Program-made: the position numbers and the translations under genes
Shown: positions 35,430 to 48,300 of the stretch, in pieces
How the letters are laid out: every line of letters begins with the position of its first letter
How positions within the stretch are numbered: the first letter of the stretch is position 1
Origin: Serripes groenlandicus
Lineage: Eukaryota > Mollusca > Bivalvia > Cardiida > Cardiidae
Direction of reading: 5' to 3'
Length of the DNA: 64,000 nt
Assembly: GCA_031761405.1 (NCBI GenBank)
Contig: JASEVX010000003.1
Coordinates: 67,331,756-67,395,755, forward strand
Notes under the pieces: model-generated
Told to the model about the DNA's origin: nothing
Seen by the model: the letters and a program-made list of their open reading frames with translations, nothing else
Database searches by the model: none

Positions 35430-35753
35430 CCCTTCGGGACTCCTCGCGGGCAAACTGATCGCACATTAATCAGCTGATGCCTGGCCGATGTTCGGCCGGG
35501 CTTCACACATATCGGGCGAGTGCCGGGCCAAATTTTGGCCTACCCAGACAATCGACACGCCGCTCAGATCCCGGTCGGAAAGACATTTTGACCGGGGACA
35601 TGCCGTCGTCTGACCGGCCACCCACTGTGGCTCGCAGCTTATAAAAGCCGGCTCATCGAATTATTCATCAGATCATCCAGTCGCGCTCTTCACAGAAGGT
35701 AACAAGTTAAAACACAGTTTATCACAAAAGTGTCAGAGTAACAGTACTACAAG
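35430..35753 (+). promoter_or_regulatory. GC-rich promoter-like block with TATA box, copy 2
   Basis: Same block as at 23094; TATAAAAG at 35640-35647, with the donor-like GTAACAAG downstream. Confidence 0.35.
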
Positions 35754-35897
35754 ATGCCTTGCTATAAGCGAGACATAGTTCTCACACTGACTGTTGTGTG
35801 TTTGCGTGACCGTCAGTGCATGCATGTGTTAACGCGCCCGTCAGACCTTTATATGCGATGTATACGTGTCACTATATGGGACGATGTATCGTGTTAA
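35754..35897 (+). CDS. Small ORF (47 residues), copy 2
   Basis: Same sequence as 23421-23564. Weak candidate only. Confidence 0.18.
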   Translation: MPCYKRDIVLTLTVVCLRDRQCMHVLTRPSDLYMRCIRVTIWDDVSC

Positions 35898-35954
35898 ATA
35901 TCCAAAACTGAAGTACAACGTTCAAGGTCACAATTCAATGTCAAATGTAAGCAT

Positions 35955-36243
35955 GGCATATTTGATATCAGAAAATGTATTTCTTTATATCAGAAAATCT
36001 TCAGTATTTTTTGATATCAGAAAATAGATTATTTGATATCAGAAAATGGATTTCTTGACATCAAAAAATGATTTTCTGATATCAATAAATGGAATTTCTG
36101 ATATCAAGAAATATAAACGATTTTCTGATATCAAGAAATCGAATTTTTGATATAAAAAAAATCGAATTTTTGATATAAAAAAATACTGACGATTTTCTGA
36201 TATCAAGAAATACATTTTCTGATATCAAATATTAATTTTCTGA
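35955..36243. repeat. GATATC-centred palindrome array, copy 2 (shortened)
   Basis: Matches the first part of the copy 1 array. It then jumps from 'AATTTTCTGAT' to 'CTGATGTCGCAGCAACC', so about 680 bases present in copy 1 are missing, with CTGAT-like homology at the joint. Confidence 0.88.
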
Positions 36244-36882
36244 TCTGATGTCGCAGCAACCAGAGTTCTACATATATAATAATTAAATTGTTTGAACAAG
36301 ATGTGAAGCGGGGCACTAACGGAACAATAGACAGTCGATCCAGTGGTTTAATAGGAAATGCTGTTTAAAGAAAAAAATGACGACGGATACAGGGATATGA
36401 CAGCGGCTCACCGACTGAGTTTTCGTTTAATATTTTTTGGGGAAAACCCCGTATATATATATATATAGCCTCTCTATAACAAACACATAATTGTATATGA
36501 ACATAATGCTATAATTAGAAACGGTTTTTAACAAGTGTATAATGATTTACGACGTCGAACGCTGATTTGGCATCTAGAAATATATAGTTGCAGGACGAGT
36601 TGGTATCGCTGTTAATTATGGCTGTTTCTTCTATAATTAACGCCGCATGTAGTGGGGATGTGCCCGATGCGAACCCTCTTTGGAATGCACTCTTTGACTC
36701 TTCAAAGGTCTTTGCTATTCGATATTTTAGTACAGATTATATTATGTTTTCAAGCACTTGTAAAACTGTGATGCCTCTATAGTTTGTTGAATCTGATTGT
36801 TTACCTATATTCTTGAAAACCGGTGAGAGAAGTCCAATCTTCAGATTGTGTGGCACAGCACCTGATGAAAATATATTGTTTA

Positions 36883-37925
36883 TTAGTCGCCGGGCAGAAG
36901 CCCGCGACTTCTATTTTTAATAGCTTTTCGGAAATCACATGGGAGGGCGGCTTATTATTAGAAAGAAACAAATCTAGATGATTTGAACATATTACAATTG
37001 TGGTTGTTTACGAACACTAATAAATGACACATCTAAAATGAAATAAATATTCCGATTTTTTAATGTTTGCAGTTTTTTTTATTTCACTCGCATTTAAGTT
37101 TTTTGTATTATTTACGAAGACAAAAGTGGTCCCTTCAAGACGTGAACCAACACCCCCTAATGCAGACTCTTATGTGTCATCATTGAGGTCAATTTCGGAT
37201 TCTCCTTTTAATAGCAATTTTAACTTACTAAATGTTGTTTTCATGTTCAAAGAGATGTCTTGATTTGTGTAGAATTCATTTAATAATGTTAATCCATGAA
37301 TATCTAAAGTAGGAACTGTTTCTAAGCTAAATATAGACCCTATTCTGTTGTGTAGGTTCGTGACCTTTAACATCGATTTTCGCGCATGCGCATTTCGATA
37401 TGAAAAAGCGAGTGATATTATTTTATTTTAGACAAGTACAAGACGAATGTTTGACGCAAAGCGTCAAAGAGAAGCCGCAATATTTCGTTGTACATGTAGA
37501 AATAAGAAAAAAAGAACATTTTTAAATCCACAAACAATAGAACAATTTAAACTGTAGACGGTAATGCTGATATATTTCTCCTTTTGAAGACTTTTGTTTT
37601 CTTCAAATTACCTCCCTTTAAAGCAATACCAGGATATTTACCTTGTGATTCGAATAAGATTGACAAACATTGAAATTATATGAATGAATACTATTATTTA
37701 AATAAGTAACAACAGCAAAATTAAATTTAAGCCAAGATAAATGTGTACACATTTCGTTAATTTTTTATAGATACCCTAATGTATAGGTGAATATAAAATT
37801 TATAAGTAAATGTTTTCATTTCAACGTTCCTAATGTTTGAATAGACTAAGGAAAGTCAAGAATACATAAATAAATCAATGCAGTCTTTTCCGGCGACATT
37901 GATGCCTTGCATCAACTTTCTCTTG
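36883..37925 (-). mobile_element. Helitron/Helentron-like non-autonomous element, copy B
   Basis: Reverse complement of 3469-4509. Copy 1 of the duplication shows the empty site (25230/25231). On the element's strand the flanks are ...AATTA and TAAAC..., so insertion was between A and T with no base duplicated. It happened after the segmental duplication, or on one haplotype only. Confidence 0.85.
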
Positions 37926-38358
37926 TAATTTATTAAATGGCTTTTTAAAGTGTTTCTCCGCCGTAGATGTAGTGTTCAACAGTTAAGTTATAAACGTAAG
38001 TTGATTTACCCTTGTTTAGATTTTCCATAGCTTTTTGCAGGTCTGCCAGAGTGACTGGTGAAACGTCTTGTGCAGCCGCCATACCTTTCAGATGTTCGAC
38101 TTCAGCATTAACAAATTGATGATAACATTCGTCATATATTTCATTCGAAGAATGTTCTGCTAGGGCTTCGAAATGTGCTTTTAATCCAGCGATAATATTT
38201 TCACAGCCGGAATATATAGTACTCCCCAAACATAAGTCATTATTAAAGATGTTTTTGCCCCGTCTTTCCTTGTTGATCAGTTTGTGTAAAAAAGTGTTGG
38301 GTTCTTGTACTTCGTAGTCAGGATTTCGAGTTCTCTTCGACGTGCCTGCTCTTGTCTA

Positions 38359-38613
38359 ATATCGAGGGCTTGGCGTGAAACGGTTGTAACTAAAATTGAT
38401 ATTTTTTTACCAAGTTTAATCACCTCGCTATAAAGTCTTTATAAGTGTTAAATAATTTTTCTTGGTAAACAATGCAAATTTAGGTGCCATTGCTCGTTCT
38501 GAGCAATGGCACCTAAATTTGCATTGTTTACAAAGGGATCAAAATTGCCCCTAAACCAGGGTTTTCAAAATACGTTTTTAGTTACAACCGTCTCACGCCA
38601 AGCCCTCGATATG
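38359..38613. mobile_element. Foldback MITE inside the LINE, orientation 2 (inverted interior)
   Basis: Same TIRs and same TTGTCTA flanks (38352-38358, 38614-38620) as 25603-25857. Here the interior runs the other way: CAAAATTGCCCCTAAACCAG lies to the right, whereas copy 1 has CTGGTTTAGGGGCAATTTTG to the left. Confidence 0.9.
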
Positions 38614-39161
38614 TTGTCTAAATTGTTTTTTCTTAAGTTTTCGTTCTACACATAATTGATTTTCTGGATCATTAGGATTTCCTCCGAGTGTCCAATTGTT
38701 ATACATGGATTCAACAATTTTGGATTTCCAAACAGCTAATTTTAGGTTCGATTTTAATGTTTTTCTCCGTCTTGGGACACAGTTAGTTGCTACTTTTACC
38801 AAACTATTGTGTATTACTATTATATTGTATTCTGTGTTTTTGTCATCACTTTTGATGTTAGTTATAGTTTTTGAGATTTCATTTCCGACTTGAGTGTCAA
38901 ATCGCCAGACCCAGCTCAAAATTTCATTTATAAATTCGTCTTCTAAAACAACATGTACGTGGTGAAAAGAGGAATGTCATGGTCCATTCACTACTATCAT
39001 ACATATTCACCAAACTGATTTTATGTATACGTAATCCAATTGTATTTAGCTATTACTTAAAAGTCGAATGCTGTTTTGAAATCTATAAAACAATAATCAA
39101 AGATAGACGACTTTACGTCTTTCCGCTACATGAAGTATATATGTTTCACCTATACCATTTC

Positions 39162-39170
39162 ACCGGAAGT
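39162..39170 (+). promoter_or_regulatory. ETS/GABP-type site upstream of CCT6
   Basis: ACCGGAAGT 19 bases before the start codon. No TATA box nearby, consistent with a housekeeping promoter. A typical position, but not tested. Confidence 0.55.
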
Positions 39171-39189
39171 TACATGCGAGAGAGAGAAC

Positions 39190-39326
39190 ATGTCTGCGAT
39201 AAAACAACTCAACCCAAAAGCTGAAGTTGCTAGGGCCGCACAGGCTCTAGCTGTTAATATTTCAGCAGCAAAAGGTCTCCAGGATGTCTTGAAGTCAAAC
39301 CTTGGTCCAAAAGGAACTTTGAAAAT
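39190..39326 (+). CDS. CCT6: CCT6 exon 1
   Basis: Starts '[20 protein letters not shown]', the standard N terminus of CCT zeta. Donor AAAAT|GTAAGT. Confidence 0.96.
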
Positions 39327-42300
39327 GTAAGTAATTTGGTATATATTGAATTTTCTAATAATATTCCTTGCTGGAACGTTCCAGAACACGTGCAAGATCT
39401 GACATGAAGGCATCTGTCTTTTACCTCTTCCTATTTATGTTTAATCGGGTTCGATTGTGTTAAGTGTTGAATTACATTGACCGACTATTTTCTTGTGTGT
39501 TAAATCTTAATGTCTCGGCTAAACATTGGGCTTGTCACATGCATTTTCTCGACTGGGGTAGAGTCACTCATGAATATGGCGTCTTAACAACCAGCTCACT
39601 ACCCTTTTGGTGTCTTTCACTAATAAGTGACCACCGTCACTAGGTTGACTATTCTGTCACTGTTTGGGGTGTGTATGTATGCATACAATCAAAATAAATA
39701 AGAATTAAAATAGTTGTGCTGTACATGTATGCAACTGAAACCAAGACAATAATAGACTTTCTTTCATGTATAAAATAATAAATGACAAGGTTGCTAGTGT
39801 TAAAAAAGATCCCTTAACCACAATTCTCATGCCAGCCATCCATTAGAGGACGATTACGCTACTGGTTAATTTCAGTAACCCATGACTACTACAAGTTTCC
39901 CTTCTTTTATCAGGAAAATATATCGTTGGAACAGCCTCTCCTAACATTATTTCTATCCCAGTCCCACCCAACACATTATCAACTTTATTTTCTTTTCAGG
40001 CTTGTATCTGGCTCTGGAGATATCAAGTTGACCAAGGATGGGAATGTTTTGCTCCATGAAATGGTAACTATTATATTTATCCATCAACTATTTACTAATT
40101 CGAGTTAATATTATATACTTCAATGTCTTTTACAGATAGAAAATAGTTCAACAACACTTGTATTTTCTTTACATGTTATATGGACCCAAGATTTTTATCT
40201 CTACAGCAGGGCCTGCTCTGGGTTGAATTTTTCTTTCGCCACATTGAAATAAAGTTTTCCACTTTTAATTTTTAGGAGCCATTCATTTTTGTCAATGACA
40301 AATATTTTACAATCTTATCAATGGGTCCACTAATTGTTTGAACTCACCCATAATTAAATAGATTTTTACATTTTTAATAAATGACAAACTTACATTGTCA
40401 TAAAATCGTCGAAACCTACTTCAAAAAGTGTGCCGATATATTTAATCCATTGCCAATTATCATATGTAATGTATCAATATCACTCAGAGTTGTTGGTCAG
40501 TCGGATTAAAAGACTGAATTAACACTTCAAAACAATAAAACAAGTGTGAAATACACAAACTGTCAAAATGATAAAATGGGTGTCATAAAAATTTCGTAAA
40601 GTGGTCACTGGTTCACGACATTGAATCAAATAGCGGTGCATTATCTTAGATTAACGGAAACAGACACTGTATATATCGTAAATTGATATCCAAAACAAGT
40701 AAAATACTAAGCCACTTTAAAATAATCTTCGCATTTCGCGAGAGTGGCAAACCACAGCGCGGGCTCTGATCTACAGCAAGCAATTAATTTAGAAAAATAA
40801 AAGTTTGATAATGATGCAGAGAACATTCTATATTTCATAATCATGTATTCTGATTTCTTTGATACTATGCATTTTATGATTTTAAAACGGACCAGGTTTT
40901 ATGATAGCTATCATAGCAGGCGAACAGTTTACAAAATAATTTTTAAAAAATCTGACTTTCATTCATGGGTGTTTAATGTATGTATCCAGTCATGTTGTCA
41001 ACCATTTTAAAGCATTATTTCGAATTATATTTATAACAGCAAATCCAGCACCCAACTGCTTCTCTGATTGCCAGAGTTGCCACAGCCCAAGATGACATCA
41101 CTGGAGATGGCACCACATCTAACGTCCTCATTATTGGAGAGCTTCTCAAACAGGCAGACTTGTACATCTCAGAGGTAATACTTTGATTAAATATATAAAC
41201 AACACAAACATAAAAGTGGTAATAAATTCAGAAAAGATAACCAATAAACCAAATCATCTATACCAAAAAAGTTTTGTCTTTCTTTGGGAATTGGTATTCC
41301 TGTATATTTCTTTTCTGGTACGGACACCAAGATCTGCTCCAATGTATGTGTTATCACAGTATTTCATGTCATGAACATAATAAATAAGTTTGTAAATAAG
41401 CATTTCTTCTCAGATTTTGTTTTGTCTGCCTTGGCAGGGTGACACATGGGGGATCAATCATGGCGTCTGTCTTTGTCAAACTTAAATGCTCTTGTTCATT
41501 AGTCCTTTTTCCGCATACAACACATCTGCAGGGGACTATTTTGACTCACAATAAAGCCAAAATTGTGAAACTTTCACACAATTTAAAGTCTAATTAAAGA
41601 ATACAGTTGAAAACATTGTGTTGAAAGGAGGAATTTGCTCATGGTTTTTTCAAAAGTCGTCTGCTGCATTTGCATCAAAATGTGTGTACTAATAGGAAAG
41701 TGTTAAAGAAATGCAAGAGCTCCAGATAATTTTTTGGCAAGAGGGGTAATAATTATTCATGAAAATTTTGAGTGAGGAGTAACCCCCAAAGTATCATGAG
41801 TATTTTATTAAGGAATTAACTGTTAGTGACAAATATAACATGTAAAACAACTGTCACAGTTCAGTTACTGATATAGAATGCTGGTAATATAATTTTTGTG
41901 TTATGTTATTTTGTCTTGATGAATGTACTAGGCCATCATTAAAAAAATTGTTTGTTTGCCGACCCTAGATTTTAGAGGTAGGTCGGAAAAATATTTTATT
42001 TTTTGAGAGTGGAGGATTAATAAACTAATATGAATGTTGAATGACATAAATCGTACAAGCTGTCCTGTTTCAGTGACTGACCTAAATCGGTGACCTTGTT
42101 GTTTTGCATATGCTCTTCAATTTGAAGAGTTCTATGGTATTGATGTTTTTTGTGGTCTCAAGTGTAAACATATAAATACAGAAATGATTTTTTGGATAGG
42201 TCACAGCCCTTTTTATCATCTAGAGGGTGTGCTTTTAGTGCAAAAACATTCATTTCTTCTATCTCTGTAGTTAATACAACTTAGGAAACCCAAAATATAT

Positions 42301-45300
42301 ATGTGACCATTCCAGCCAATCGTATTTGCGATATGTAAATCAAAACTAACGAAAGACAAACTGTATGCAGTAAATGTCATCAATATTGGGGCCGTTGAAT
42401 AGGCATGCACAAAAGACATTTATTGATGGTAAACTTTGCTAATATTGCAAAACTGAAAGTATACTCTCAGCCACTCGGTAAATCTCGAAAATTAACTGCA
42501 ATTACCGCGCTTTGTCAAAGAAATAACCCTGTAAAAGATCGATTTGCGTGCATCAAGCTTAAATTAGAACCCTGTAAAGATGTATCACATGGTGCATATA
42601 TGAGAAATTTTTCCTGTTTAATAGATTTCCAAATCAACTCATCCAGAATACCCTTAACGATCTTATCGGCTGTAATTTTATTTGTTGAAGTTGGTTTGAA
42701 AAAAGCAGACCGCTTTAATTAAGACGACATTGTATTTCATCAATAATCTGCGTCAAAAGCACTTTCATTTTAATTCATTTTGAAATTTCAGCTGCTTCAA
42801 TGACAAAGATCAATTTGGTTTCTGATTTACGTAAATAAGCTATGTACAAAACGGGAACCATTACTTTTAGTCCTAAAAATAGACTAGGTTTTACCGAGAA
42901 CCTGTGAAAGAAAATATTATTGTTTTGTGATTTAAAAAAGAAGATACGCATGATATCGTGAACGGATGAGTAAATTGCAAAATGTATGCATATTTGTAAC
43001 TCATGGAATTTGAAACATGTAAGTATTTGGTGATTTTTCATTCGTAATTTATGAAGATACGCATGTTATTTGAAGCTCTGAATGATGTATGTTATCATGA
43101 TTTACCATGATGGAAACACATAGAAATATCTGCAGTCTATGTCTTGGAAAGTTTCCATATTTTTGCCTAAATGTTTTTCTATTGTTTGCTGCAGATATTT
43201 GGTGTATCTGGGAAATACTTAATTTTCTCTACCTTGAGCAGTCAGCTGGGAAGAAGTCCAACAAAGCATACAGTAATGTGTAAATAAAAATGTTCTTTGC
43301 AGGGCCTTCATCCAAGACTGATAACTGAAGGCTTTGAACTTGCCAAAAACAAGGCATTACAAGTTCTCGAGGATGTGAAGGTGAAGAAACCATGTGGGGA
43401 TAGAGAATGTCTGGTACAAGTGGCAAGGACTTCATTAAGGACTAAAGTTCATCAAGATCTGGCTGATCTTCTGACTGAGGTTTGTCTATAATTTAGAGAC
43501 TTTCTAGATAAGAAGAAGTAAACAGGGGTTTGCCCCAAAATATCTCACTTAACCCTTTTCCTCATATGACAATTCTGCAGTAGACAACTTAATTATGTTC
43601 AAAGTCGTCTGCTGCAGAAGTGTCTTTTGAGAGAAAGGGTTGAACATTATGTTGTCGGTATTTAAACAAATCGTCTCATTGAGGCAATTCAACTCCCATG
43701 TTGTTGGTTAGCAAAACAATTGTCTCGTAAAGGCGAATTGTTTGAGTACCCACAACATGGCATTTAAGGATCAAATTAGGAATTCAGACTATGACATTGA
43801 ACACCTTATCAAGATGTCCCATGCTGGAGTCATCATATCTGGATGAAATTATGCTTTGTTGGAGACTAAATGTTATGATAACTGCCCACAACATATGTTT
43901 TTTGTATAGAAATGAAGGAGATAAGTGACATAAGTAAGTGTGGTATAATTCACATTAGTTTATGTGGAATACAAGAATGTTACTGGAAAGTTTTACTCAT
44001 GGGATGTTTAATTATGTTTGCAGGTTTATTGTAACACTTTTGAGTGTCTGATATTTTATAAGAATGGGGAAATTGATTATAAATGAGTAAACAGTGTAGT
44101 TTGAAGAAATGTCTTTGTTTTAAGAGAATGTTTTGTAAAAATACTTCTTCAATTTTTTTAAATATCATAATCTCGAGGCTAGGAAAACTTCCAACATATT
44201 ATAAATTATTATATTTGCTAGTTGCCATGATATGTATAAAGAGGTAAAAGAAGTATTTTTTCAGAGCTCTATTTAAAGGTTGTATTTCATGTTGGCTACG
44301 TTTTTTAATTCCAAGTCCTATTTTGTGGGTACTCAAAAGCATCATCTAAGTGTGAGATGTCTTTTTAGTATCACAACATATGAGAAGTTCCATAAGAAAA
44401 CCAACATTGTGGACTGCGCTAATGATCAACCAGGATAAGGCTTACCTTCGACAGACACTTCACCTTGTGAATTTCTGTCTCAGGAATCGTTACTCTTTAC
44501 CTCTGCCCTGAGATGGAATGTGTCGGCTCGGGTTAGACTACACAGACTGCAGACTGATCTGGGTCGATACATTATGTAATATTCATAATGTTGTTTCTCG
44601 CTAAGTCCAATTTACTCCTTATCTTGGCCTTGTGGTAAAGTTTCTCTTTCCTTGTTTCAGCAAGTGGTTGATGCAGTCCTGGCTATCCAAAAAGATAAGG
44701 AGCCCATTGATCTTCACATGATAGAAATGATGGAAATGCAACATAAAACTGACATGGATACTGTGTAAGACGCTAGCCTTTGTTGCTTTTACATCTGACA
44801 GAGCTTTCGATAACATTAGAATGATCTCACTTAACTATATGCATAGCTTAAAACCAATAACAATATTGCTTTAAACTTTTGTATGTATGGGCCATCACAG
44901 AGGGTTGAATATCCACCTTTGAGAGCTGTGCAACTAGTATCAAAGGTTTATACTAGAAGGGTTTACCAATTATTTGTGCAACATATATCTTTGCAGTCTG
45001 AATAGGATATTCCCTGTTTGCAACTCATTCTTCCTTGAAGCTTTAAATGTAGAGTTGTATGGGCCTATAACTTCAATCAAACTACCTATGCCAATCTGAT
45101 CTTCTATTTTCAATCACATAGAATAATTTGTTTGTTATATGACCCATGTATTCTTATCTAGAAACAGTTTTGATGACCATTTTCATTTTCTACTGATGAA
45201 TGTTACACATGTTAACCCATTACTTCACATGGCTTTTCATAGGTCGTCTGCTTTACAATCATCAGACGAACAATTTTACCAATCTAGACACCTGAAAGAA

Positions 45301-48300
45301 TTATATTGATAAAGAGTTGAAAATATTGCAATAAAAGGTGAAATTGCTCGTTTTGAGCAATTTCATCTTTTATTGCAATGTTTTCAAAAGTCGTCTGCAA
45401 CTGCAGGCGTCAAATGTCGTCTGTGTGAAGTAATGGGTTAACAGGTTGGTTTGAACACACTTAATATATATATTTCAGTGTTCACAGATTATTAGTCACG
45501 GAAAAGCTACAGATCAATGTGCAAAAGATAATTATTTAACAAAATTTTCAAATTCATAATGAATTTGGTGCCATACTACTAGGTAAATTCCCTGGGGCAC
45601 TAGTGATTCAAAAAAACAGTGATGCTTTCAAGTTTAATTGATTTATATGAATTTGTTAATTGATTGTTACAGATAAGTGATTAGCTTGTCATTGTTTCCT
45701 TGTTCAACGTGCCAGTCATAAATGTGTATTTTGAACAATGTCATATTAAAACTGCGATTTTGAAATAATTGAGAAATACATTCCGATTGCAGATTAATCT
45801 GATTCTGGTCATAGTCTATTGACAAATCATAGGATCAGACAGCAAATAGTAAATATCTTAACCAGACAGGAGCAGTGCTAGCTGATCTTGATCTTCTTTG
45901 ATTTTCATGCAAGTCATTGTTGCTCTTATAATCAAATTTGTCTCTGTGATTTCAGGCTTGTGAAAGGTATTGTAATGGACCATGGAGCCAGGCATCCAGA
46001 CATGAAGAAAAGAAGTGAAGACGCCTTCATCCTTACTTGTAATGTGTCATTTGAATATGAAAAAACGTAAGTATTGTGCATACCGAGATTTAAAACCAGG
46101 ATTGGTTGTAACTGTTTGTTAAACATTTATGATTGAATTTGAACTTCCTGTTACAGCTATAACATTGGGCTATGAAATACAGCTTGTAAAGGTTGATGAA
46201 ATAATTACTAATGGCAAGTTTAAGGAACAATCAGCTTTGAGTGTATCGGAGGCAACCAATTCTAACATCTGGAAATGTTTATGATGATGATCAATTTCCT
46301 GGTTTTCAACAAAGATTGCGACCCGGCCGGATAGCTCAATTGGTAGCATAGCTGACTCGTGATCTGGAGGTCACGGGTTCGATACCCGGTTGCGGCGACA
46401 TTCTTTCGGGCGATGTTTTCCATTGCCTCTCACCTCTGATCTATGTGAGAAAGTAGTCGGTGGCTTCAAAAGAATGTTGTGTAAGCACTGACCGCCGTGA
46501 TATGACCAAAGCCGTTGAAAGCGGCGTTAAATTCCAAACAAACAAAAACAAACAAATCAAAAAAGATTGCGAAAGGCACAGTTGCATAGCTGTCAAATGT
46601 CTTCTGGAACGCTAAGATCATGGAAAAGATTGTCATTGATATTTTCAGTGAGGTCAACTCTGGTTTCTTCTACAAGACTGCAGAGGAGCGTGAAAAGCTT
46701 GTTCAGGCAGAACGACAGTTTATTGATGATAGAGTAAAGAAAGTTATTGATCTGAAGAAACAAGTCTGTGGTGGAACCAAGAAAGGATTTATCGTCATCA
46801 ACCAAAAGGTTTGTTTAGTTTTTTAGTACCGGCAATACCTCTCCTATTAACCCTTTCCCTCATATAGACATTTTCTGACGCCTCTGCAGCAGACGACTTT
46901 TTGAAAACATAGTAACAAAAGAAGAAATTGCACAAAACGTGCAATTTCTCCATTTGTCACAATGTTTTCCACTTTTAGGTTATCTATTCAATTATAGAGA
47001 TTTTCCATTATTTGACAAAATATGTTCAAAGTCATCTGATGCAGAATTGTCAAATGAGGGAAAGGGTCAAACTTTCCACATACTGACCCCTCTGCAGCAG
47101 ATAATTATTGAAACATTTTGGCAATTTCTGCTTTTGCCACAATGTTTTCATTTTCAATCAATAATTGTATTTAGCATGTCTGTTTTTCAAAGAAAAAAAG
47201 TCAGTATTTTGAAACCCTTGGCGTTATCACAAAACTTTTAACCTTACCTCATAACTCGAAAAACCAACCTTTTTATAAAATTTGGTACACCTGTTCCTTG
47301 GAACAATTCACTTGTCTATACCAATTCACATAACTCTGGCTTCATTAATCATTCAGAAAAGCCCCTTTTTCTTTTTACTATATTCACAACAAAATACCTA
47401 AACTTTGTCAACATCGGTGTTCTATACTTCTGTACATCATTCAACTGTGTGTGTCCCCCTTCCTTTACAGGATGACATAAAGGGATCACTTAACCAAAAG
47501 ATTATTTATAACTACAGTCGAAACATTTTTGCAAAAGATGAAACTGCTTGTTTTGGAGCAATTTCACTTTTTGTCATAGTTATTTACAAAGTAAACAGCT
47601 ACATAGCCATCAGAAAAAATATTTTGAATACAATTAATATTTTTGTGGCATATTGCTTATCTTGAGCAATTTTTTCTTTTGCCAGAATGTTTTCACGAGT
47701 TGTCTGCTGCAGATGAGTCAAAATTGCCTATGTAGGTGGGAAAGGGTTTAATAACTGGTACTTTTGATTTCCTTGCATAGAAAATAGCACTTGCCAGTCT
47801 TGCCTGCATATTGAACAAGTTGGGCATGGATTACCTTGCTCATTCTCAACTGTGATTTAACTTATGCTAGAAAATCTTAATTCTATTTTCCAGGGTATAG
47901 ATCCCATGTCCCTCGATATGTTGGCTAAAGAAGGTATCGTTGGATTACGCCGTGCCAAGAGACGAAACATGGAACGATTGACTCTCGCCTGTGGTGGTAT
48001 TGCAATGAACTCTGTAGATGATCTGACTCCTGATATCCTAGGCCATGCTGGCCTTGTCTATGAACATGTTTTGGTAAGATCATAAATATTATATCACCTG
48101 ATAACATTTTTAAGACTTCCAATTGGTCAATATTGTGGAAAAAATCACCTTATGTTAAGCTATAAAGTTAACTTTGTTGGGATTTAAGTAATTACTCATT
48201 TTGAGCAATATGCTTAATATTATTGTTTTCATTGAATCATTATTATCACATTCTCATATGCAACAAATCTGCTGTGGACAACTTTGAAAACATATTGACA

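Larger units (their letters stand above)
36250..38965 (-). pseudogene. LINE ORF2 remnant, copy 2, split by two insertions
   Basis: Same LINE as in copy 1. Here the RT part is cut by the 1,043-bp element at 36883-37925, and the linker by the foldback MITE at 38359-38613. Without the 61-bp deletion of copy 1, the stretch 'FLHKLINKERRGKNIFNND' can be read ahead of 'LGSTIYSGCENIIAGLKAHF'. Confidence 0.8.
28505..41532. repeat. Tandem segmental duplication, copy 2
   Basis: Direct repeat of 15957-28504. The junction reads CTGCAGG|TTACAAT; after the right end the unique sequence continues as CTGCAGG|GGACTATT. Specific to this copy: the 1,043-bp insertion 36883-37925, the 61 bp at 38257-38317, and 39796-40217 with CCT6 exon 2. 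It supplies the first three exons of the complete CCT6 gene. Confidence 0.95.

Noticed and set aside
42405..42722. 105-codon frame in CCT6 intron 3
   Set aside because: No recognisable domain, no splice relation to CCT6 and no repeat copy to compare; best treated as chance.
46324..46400. Possible functional tRNA gene
   Set aside because: A and B boxes are good, but the cloverleaf is imperfect and the sequence continues into a SINE body with target duplications.
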